Assembly (NCBI GenBank): GCA_949316495.1
Contig: OX439009.1
Span: forward strand, 14,430,201 to 14,494,200
DNA from: Amphiduros pacificus
Taxonomy: Eukaryota > Annelida > Polychaeta > Phyllodocida > Hesionidae
Reading direction: 5' to 3'
DNA length: 64,000 nucleotides
Below, piece by piece: positions 57,070 to 64,000 of the stretch (positions within the stretch are counted from its first letter, which is position 1; every line of letters begins with the position of its first letter). The notes beneath the pieces are model-generated. The model had not been told where the DNA came from and did not search any database. It saw nothing but the letters and a program-made list of their open reading frames with translations. The position numbers and the translations under genes were made by a program.

Positions 57070-58318
57070 CAACTAACCATACAGGAAGGACTCAGTGCAG
57101 ATTGAATAGTCACAACCATCCATGCAGGAATAACTTGGTGCAGAATGATCAATCATCGATGCCAGAAAACCTCAGTGCAGAATGAATAGACACAACCAAC
57201 CATGCAGGAACAACTTGGTGCAGAATGAGCAATCAACCATGCCAGGAAACCTCAGTGCAGAATGAATAGTCACAAACCATCCATGCAGGACCAACTTGGT
57301 GCAGAATGAGTTGCTCGTTTTTAATGATGTGAGCAATCAACCATGCCAGGAAACCTCAGTGCAGAATGAATTGTCACAACCATCCATGCAGGAACAACTT
57401 GGTGCAGAATGATCAATCATCGATGCCATAAAACCTCAGTGCAGAATGAATAGTCACAACCATCCATGCAGGAACTTGGTGTAGAATGAGCAATCAACCA
57501 TGCCAGAAAACCTCAGTGCAGAATGAATAGTTACAACCATCCATGCAGGAACAACTTGGTGCAGAATGAGCAATCAACCATGCCAGGAAACCTCAGTGCA
57601 GAATGAATAGTCACAACCATCCATGCAGGAACAACTTGGTGCAGAATGAGCAATCATCCATGCCAGAAAACCTCAGTGCAGAATGAATAGTTACAACCAT
57701 CCATGCAGGAACAACTTGGTGCAGAATGAGCAATCAACCATGCCAGGAAACCTCAGTGCAGAATGAATAGTCACAACCATCCATGCAGGAACAACTTGGT
57801 GCAGAATGAGCAATCATCCATGCCAGAAAACCTCAGTGCAGAATGAATAGTTACAACCATCCATGCAGGAACAACTTGGTGCAGAATGAGCAATCAACCA
57901 TGCCAGGAAACCTCAGTGCAGAATGAATTGTCACAACCATCCATGCAGGAACAACTTGGTGCAGAATGAGCAATCATCCATGCCAGAAAACCTCAGTGCA
58001 GAATGAATAGTTACAACCATCCATGCAGGAACAACTTGGTGCAGAATGAGCAATCAACCATGCCAGGAAACCTCAGTGCAGAATGAATAGTCACACACCA
58101 TCCATGCAGGACCAACTTGGTGCAGAATGAGTTGCTCGTTTTTAATGATGTGAGCAATCAACCATGCCAGGAAACCTCAGTGCAGAATGAATTGTCACAA
58201 CCATCCATGCAGGAACAACTTGGTGCAGAATGATCAATCATCGATGCCATAAAACCTCAGTGCAGAATGAATAGTCACAACCATCCATGCAGGACCAACT
58301 TGGTGCAGAATGAGTAGC
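57070..58318. repeat. 80-bp minisatellite, fifteen copies (duplication copy B)
   Basis: Fifteen occurrences of the ctcagtgcagaatga core between 57090 and 58260. Between 57430 and 58090 the units alternate two variants (caatcaaccatgccagg and caatcatccatgccaga), giving a 160-bp higher-order period. Confidence 0.95.
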
Positions 58319-61304
58319 TCGAAAAAGAGACGCATGGTTTTCACATGGAGCATATTTTGAAGATAAGGGGCATAATTTGGGGTATGTTAAAATTATCTAA
58401 AACATAAAAGCAAGTTTTCAATAGAAATGAGCAATCAAGTCTTTTTTAACTAAAATATTAAAACCTAAGGCAAGCTTCTCTGATGAATGCTTAGAAGTGG
58501 ATACAAAGTTCTGATAGTGTTATCAAAATGGGGAAAATGATAAAACATTTTGTCAAGGAATTTGTTATTCAATGATATCTCATTGTTAAAACATACATGT
58601 ATATATATCCTGTATATTTTCCAATCAATAATTTAAATGGTCTATTCATGGGATTAATCTTTATTCAGGACTCGCCACACCTTACACTTAAGGGAAAATC
58701 CAAAATTAATTCCTAACAAGTTTACCAAAGTAATTCTATCAATTTTGATGAAAAATCCATCAAAACAGCAAATTTCATTGCCTTAAATATCCCCATTTTA
58801 GATAGTGACCTAAATTAAAGGATATCCCAATTTTCATGTAGCGATCTAAATCTAGGGATGTCCCTATTTGAGCACAACTGTTATATGCAAGGATGCAAAT
58901 TTAATATTCAATTTTCTTTGGGGTCCTAATCTAAGAATCTTGATAACTATTTTTAGTGGTACAAATCATGCCAAATATATCTCTTGGGATTTCTACCCCT
59001 TTCCTTCTCATTTATGGTGCACACTCATCACAGGCTTACTGGAATTCTGCTCACCTTTGCCATTTCATCCAATTGAAAATATAACAGTCAGAGGAATATT
59101 TTATTGTTTATATGTTTATTATAAATACTGGTTATCTATGTACAATTAATATTGGTGAATTCACAAATCTATCATTACAATCAATAATGAGCCTTGCTGA
59201 TAACAAATATTACATTTTCTCTTTTTCACCCAGTTATTTGATGATACAATTGATAGAAACAACATAAAATCATGAGGGTCTTATTGCACTTAAAATAATT
59301 ATCATGACCAAGAAAATGTTGCTGAAAATAGTTTCATTATAAAAGACAGAATCTCCATCTGAATTTGTCAGATGGATTTTCCTCTGCTATTTTTGCATTA
59401 GAGTTATTATGCGTACCATTATTTTTCTTCTGCATTTATCACATAAGTGCATTGTAGATAAGATAGGAATGAGAACATCTGTCAAACAAGTTATGTAACA
59501 AATACAGCGTGCAACCTTGGACGGAATCAACTTTACAACACAACAGAAGAGTAATAGCCCTATTTAAAAAAAAAAATTAAAATATGAGATTGACAGAATC
59601 TCCTGCCATTTATTGAATGGCATTAAGCTTAAGTTTGTAAACATAAAATAAAATCTCAATGTTCTTTATAAACATAAATAATGTCACTAATCGCTTTTTA
59701 ATTGCCCTTACATTACACACTTGAAGATCACTTCAGATGAAAGTGTTGTGAGAATGCTATTAAAGCTTTTGAAGAACTGCCCGAAAGTCCTGTGTTTTCT
59801 GCATAGTCTTAGTTTCATGTACAAATAATCAGCCTAATTTGACTAAATTGTTTAATTAATCTTCAATCTTCAAAGAATAACTAGTAATCTACATGCAAAA
59901 TCATAAACTTCACATTCTTTAAAAATGATGCACAAAGTGTTTCTATGACAACTGATTGCTTTCTGTGTTGTCACTACTAGTCACATGTAAAACAAATATG
60001 TTGAAACAATCATATAATGCAAAATAAAATAAGCAAAATCATATATTTATCATGCAATTATTACATTTACATAAAAACGTTATAGCTTTACAGAGCTTTT
60101 TAATTTTCCTAGCGAGACTAAAGCTAAGGAATTCCTATTCAGGATCATATCAAAGAAGGCAGCCACATCTGGTATTCAGGCATTCCTTGATTCGCATATC
60201 TGACAATATCAGCAGCTATGAAAACATCACTTTCATTTCCAATTTACCATAATAAGTATTCAAAATTTCTCTTTACAATCTGGTACACACTTCTATAAAT
60301 TCACTCTATGAAAAAAATGGAATTCAACTTTCCTGGAATAAATCATTCTTATTTAAAACAGAATTCATGTATGCCAAAATGTAGTGCAAAAGTCAACTTC
60401 ATTTTGGTGTAGAGAAAATGTACTTTAAAATAAGAATGTAAAAAGGGAAAGTGACATAGTTTGAGATGAAAGTTTGAGATGAAAGTTTTCCAAGTCACAT
60501 TTAAGCATGCTTGAGAAAGTTGCTTGAACCCCTGAGGTAACAATGATACCTGAGACAAACTGTAAAACGTATACCGAGTCAGAAATCATAAACATCATAC
60601 ACAGTACTAGTTTTACAGCATCTTTATCTGTAAGAGTTGTTATCATCATAGCTACGAAGTATATATCTTTCAAGTGAGAAAGACATCGAAAAATACTGAA
60701 AGAGTTGACATGTATCTAAAGAGCCCAACGCATATGTTGATATTTAAGTAGATTTTCTTCATATCTCAAATCATTCATATCTATAACTTAAGTGAAGGAA
60801 ATTGGACTGATGATCACTCTCATTGTTGTTACATGTCAATCTTTCCTCTTTTAAGTAGAGGTAAGCAAGTTGATTAATTGGTGAACTGGGCCTTTTACAA
60901 CCTTAGTCCCAACATTTTGGGCTACAATTGCACCAAGAATTTGTAATTGCCATGAGAATTTGTATTTTCAATGCATCTATAACACGTAATTAATTTGGCA
61001 GTATACAGTTTATTTACTTCTATTCTATACTATTATTCAATAAAATATTAAAACATATTAATACAATTACTATTATCTACACACTACTTAACAAAATCAT
61101 AAGTATTGAAACAAATGAATCACTTTTTAACTAGTTATAAAATTTATTGTGATATTGTTATACTTGATTTTCTTTTTCAATTGTTAGCACCGTTAACATA
61201 GATATGTATATACACTGCAATGTTTAAGTACAAATTGATTTGTGAAACAGAAATTGACATGGAAAGACTTTTATGTCAATTGAGACTGATAAGAAGATGT
61301 GACA
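58319..61304. other. Duplicated non-coding sequence, copy B
   Basis: Counterpart of 43964-46578, with an additional ~350 bp (60755-61107) not in A. Confidence 0.5.
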
Positions 61305-61880
61305 ATATGAAACTCCAAATGTATTTTTTCTTTTTAATTCTCCTGATTGTTTCTTTTGCCACTGGATGAAGGGTCTGTACATAAAGATAAATGTTTTAAA
61401 ACTCAAAATATCCTGGATGGACTATGATCCTGATGCATGAGTGGTGTAATAAATATAGTCTCAAATCACATGACATATCACAGTTGCTTTCTGGACGGTC
61501 CCATTATAATAACTTTATATGATGAGAAACAATTTCCTTCAAAAGTGAAATAGCCCAAATTACATTATGATTGAAGATGAAACACAATATGGACAATGAT
61601 TGTAAACATGTGATTGTAATATCTGTTTACAAGAGTCTATCATTTGATTGTTGAAGCATCACAGATGAAATAATAAAGGCTAAAGCAGGTTAGGTCAGTA
61701 AAAACATTTCAGTTTGACAAAGATAAAAATCATATAACATTTCATCATCTTAAAATTATTTCACAGTCCCTCCTCAAATCAAGTGATTTTACATCAATTC
61801 TCAGCATCAAAAATGTTCATTGCCACAATCATGTAGTTGCTGTGTAAAATAAAGCTGCATGAAAAGAATGAGTATTTTCC
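61305..61880. other. Non-coding, nothing recognised
   Basis: Unique sequence right of the duplication; no exon, array or inverted repeat seen. Confidence 0.4.
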
Positions 61881-62278
61881 AATAGAGATTGGGTATGAGT
61901 TGGGGTATGAGTTGGAATATGAGTTGGGGTATGAGCTGGGATATGAGATGGGGTATGAGCTGGGGTATGAGATAGGGTATGAGTTGGAATATGAGTTAGG
62001 GGTATGAGCTGGGGTATGAGATGGGTGGATGAGGTGGGGTATGAGTTGGGGTATGAGCTAGGGTATGAGTTGGGGTATGAGCTGGGATATGAGCTGGGAT
62101 ATGAGTTAAGGGTATGAGCTGGGATATGAGCTGGAATATGAGTTACGGGTTTGAGCTGGGGTATGAGCTGGGGTATGAGATGGGTGGATGAGGTGGGGTA
62201 TGAGCTGGGATATCTGCTGGGGTATGAGCTGGGATATGAGTTAAGGGTATGAGCTGGGGTATGAGTTGATTGGATGAA
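61881..62278. repeat. 12-bp minisatellite (gggtatgagctg type)
   Basis: About 33 imperfect units. Because the unit length is a multiple of three, the - strand stays open as a Pro/Ser/Tyr/His/Thr-rich frame; I regard that as a by-product. Confidence 0.9.
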
Positions 62279-62296
62279 TGGTGTCATCCGCTCCTA

Positions 62297-62415
62297 TCAT
62301 AACATATAGTTCTTCTTGAGCACGTCTAGATAGTCTGTGGCAGATCTGTTGAATGTGGACTGTAGCAGGGTGTCGTCAAAGCTGCGGTGTGGAACAGATA
62401 TGTCAATCTGGGGAG
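62297..62415 (-). CDS. Terminal coding exon of an unidentified gene
   Basis: On the - strand, acceptor AATTTGCAG is followed by 119 nt in one frame: two bases completing a split codon, 38 residues and a TGA stop (62297-62299). The peptide starts PQIDISVPHRSFDDTLLQST and ends DYLDVLKKNYML. GC content is clearly above the surroundings and codon choice looks coding. I do not recognise the protein. Upstream exons must lie beyond 63.65 kb or off the right edge, because a transposon fills most of the gap. The 12-bp minisatellite lies in its expected 3' UTR. Confidence 0.55.
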
Positions 62416-62645
62416 CTGCAAATTACAAAAAGAAAATGTTATTGGCTTTTAGTATGATTGCATAAATATTTATATTTATAGTGTCCTTGTAGATTACTAC
62501 CTTTACTCAGTGTACATTTTCTAGACCAAATTAGATTTTCAAATTAATTCGTTGAAATAAACCATTTCAATAAACCTTTCTTTTTATAATGTAGGTCACA
62601 TATGTGAGTCATTTTATGTTTTGTTGAACCTATCAAAGTATTTAA

Positions 62646-63644
62646 CGTTAGGGGGAACAGTGTCTTCTTAAGTTCTTTTTTCCCGCCAAAAAAAGTCATT
62701 TGAACCCCAATAAATGACATGGTGCAAGATGATTGCTTTGTATAAAAATAACTACAAAAAGGATTTCAGCCTTTAAGGTATCAAATGCTTAGGGATAGAT
62801 TTTTCTTTTGATTTGATTTTTAATTTGTTTTTAAAATTTTATCATTCTTAATCATTTTACATTTAAAGTTACAGTAAAAATCAGAAAAAGATGGTTTGTT
62901 TGGTTACAATTTTAGAAAAGATAGAGCTAACTTGAAAAACATTTTTGTGAACAACTACACTATCAATCGTTAGAACTAAGGCATTAATCTTAAGCTAGGA
63001 TGATGTTATTTAGTTTAAATAGACAGAATTTTAAAAGATGTCTTATAACTCAAGTAATTTGTGTTTTTGTAAATAAAATGATTCAAATAAATGCAATTTT
63101 TTGACACCATTTGGTAATTTTTGACTTGAGTTTGAAGAAAGTTTGGTATCTCAAAATATAGACCATTAATCAAAATTCCATCTATTTAAACTAAATAGAA
63201 TAATATTTGGCGTACACCTGTTCTTAAATTTTGGTAAATAACCTTGCAAAACTTTGCTCAATTTTGTTATAAAAAGCGTGGGAAATTTGGAGAAATATGA
63301 TATTTTGTTTACTTCTAATTTTGTATCACTGGGCAGTGATGAGGTCGAATGCAGCAGCTACTGGCTAATGGATTAGTCATAAAAGACCACTAAATGATGT
63401 TTATATGTGTATGTATCAACATTGATCCCCTTTGGACAGAAGTATGTTACCTTTTTAGCTTACTTTGGTATGTTACAAAGGTGCACTATTTCATGTAGTT
63501 CAAGGAGTAATGACGTCATAATGGTTCTGTGGCTATTCATCAATGAAATAGTGACGTCATACCTTTTGGTAACTAAGCAACAATCAACAACACATTTCAT
63601 GCAGCTGTGATCCTGTGTATGAAGTGTCCCTGTTCCCCCTAACG
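62646..63644. mobile_element. ~1-kb TTAA-flanked element, copy 2
   Basis: 999 bp with ends CGTTAGGGGGAACAGTGTC and inverted counterpart, TTAA at 62642-62645 and 63645-63648. Same family and orientation as 20650-21646. No transposase. Located in the intron or upstream region of the - strand gene that ends at 62297. Confidence 0.88.
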
Positions 63645-63709
63645 TTAAATATTTTGCTTCTCTCTCAAAAATCAGGTAAAATTCTTCAGGCTAAGATACA
63701 TTCACTATG

Positions 63710-64000
63710 TCGAATCATCTTTACACGTCTTGTCCCTTGGATTCACTACATAGAATCCTCCTCTTAAAACAACTAGTCCCTTTGATTCTTTATAAAGTCT
63801 TCCTCTTCATACAAAGTCCCTTTGATTCATTATAAAGAGTCTTCCTCTTTATACAAAATCCCAAACTTGGCTCCTAATATTCATTATGAAGAATCCTCTA
63901 CCTAATAAAACTAAACCCTAATCCTCTACCTAATAAAACTAAACCCTAATCCTCTACCTAATAAAACTAATACCAAATCCTCTACCTAATAAAACTAATA
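63710..64000. repeat. Tandem arrays at the right edge (degenerate ~45-bp, then 28-bp units)
   Basis: 63892 onward: 28-bp units (aatcctctacctaataaaac) at 63892, 63920, 63948 and 63976, running off the window. Before them, 63715-63870 holds older related units with tccctttgattcattataaa. Confidence 0.85.

Larger units (their letters stand above)
50022..61304. repeat. Segmental duplication copy B (with tectonin gene B)
   Basis: About 11.3 kb, direct copy of 35966-46578. It is longer mainly because of the expanded minisatellite, a 534-bp transposon (55478-56011) and about 350 bp near 60755-61107 absent from A. It is shorter in the leader intron. A 3.4-kb unrelated spacer lies between the copies. 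Confidence 0.95.

Noticed and set aside
61829-62287. 152-codon Pro/Ser/His/Thr-rich frame on the - strand, possible mucin-like protein
   Set aside because: It is the 12-bp minisatellite read in one of its open frames; it has no signal peptide and no splice support.
63885-64000. aaaccctaat units as telomeric repeat
   Set aside because: The period is 28 bp and the string is embedded in a longer unit; it is an ordinary minisatellite.

Overview
The window looks like a piece of an AT-rich, intron-containing, repeat-dense animal genome, most likely a marine mollusc. The evidence is the gene content (an animal clan-2 type cytochrome P450, a pair of DEG/ENaC channels, a pair of tectonin six-bladed propeller lectins), GT-AG introns, long (TA)n tracts, and tRNA-headed SINEs whose 3' domain resembles the one widespread in mollusc SINEs. 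The species assignment is inference; no search was possible.

Layout. 1-2.9 kb: a 48-bp tandem array, then the last four exons of a P450 gene on the + strand; its N-terminal half lies off the left edge. 2.9-9.8 kb: a LINE 3' end, an 874-bp TTAA-flanked element with a 68-bp-arm hairpin at its centre, microsatellites, and a 21-bp repeat. 9.8-19.3 kb: two DEG/ENaC channel genes, both on the - strand, one intronless and one with a single intron before the second membrane helix. 19.5-22.1 kb: a 51-bp satellite and a 2.15-kb TTAA-flanked element that contains a second ~1-kb TTAA element. 22-31 kb: mostly non-coding, with a LINE endonuclease remnant, one candidate exon and a LINE reverse-transcriptase remnant. 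31-36 kb: SINEs, a probable solo LTR, a TA-flanked element and a few weak candidate exons.

36-61.3 kb is dominated by a direct segmental duplication (copy A about 35966-46578, copy B about 50022-61304). Each copy carries a tectonin gene with a TATA box, a non-coding leader exon made of 74-bp repeats, an intron, and an intact 257-codon single-exon reading frame. The non-coding flanks of the two copies are nearly identical by eye, but the two proteins differ at about 42 of 257 residues, and I count only about 9 purely silent codon changes. This excess of amino-acid change is the most interesting signal in the window and suggests diversifying selection on a recognition lectin. After duplication the copies also diverged by minisatellite expansion (4 versus 15 units of 80 bp), by a 534-bp transposon insertion in B whose empty site survives in A, and by replacement of most of the leader intron.

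61.3-64 kb holds a 12-bp minisatellite, the last coding exon of an unidentified - strand gene, a second copy of the ~1-kb TTAA element, and a 28-bp repeat that runs off the right edge. No rRNA gene, convincing functional tRNA gene or CRISPR array was seen. No functional link between the P450, channel and lectin genes is evident beyond proximity.
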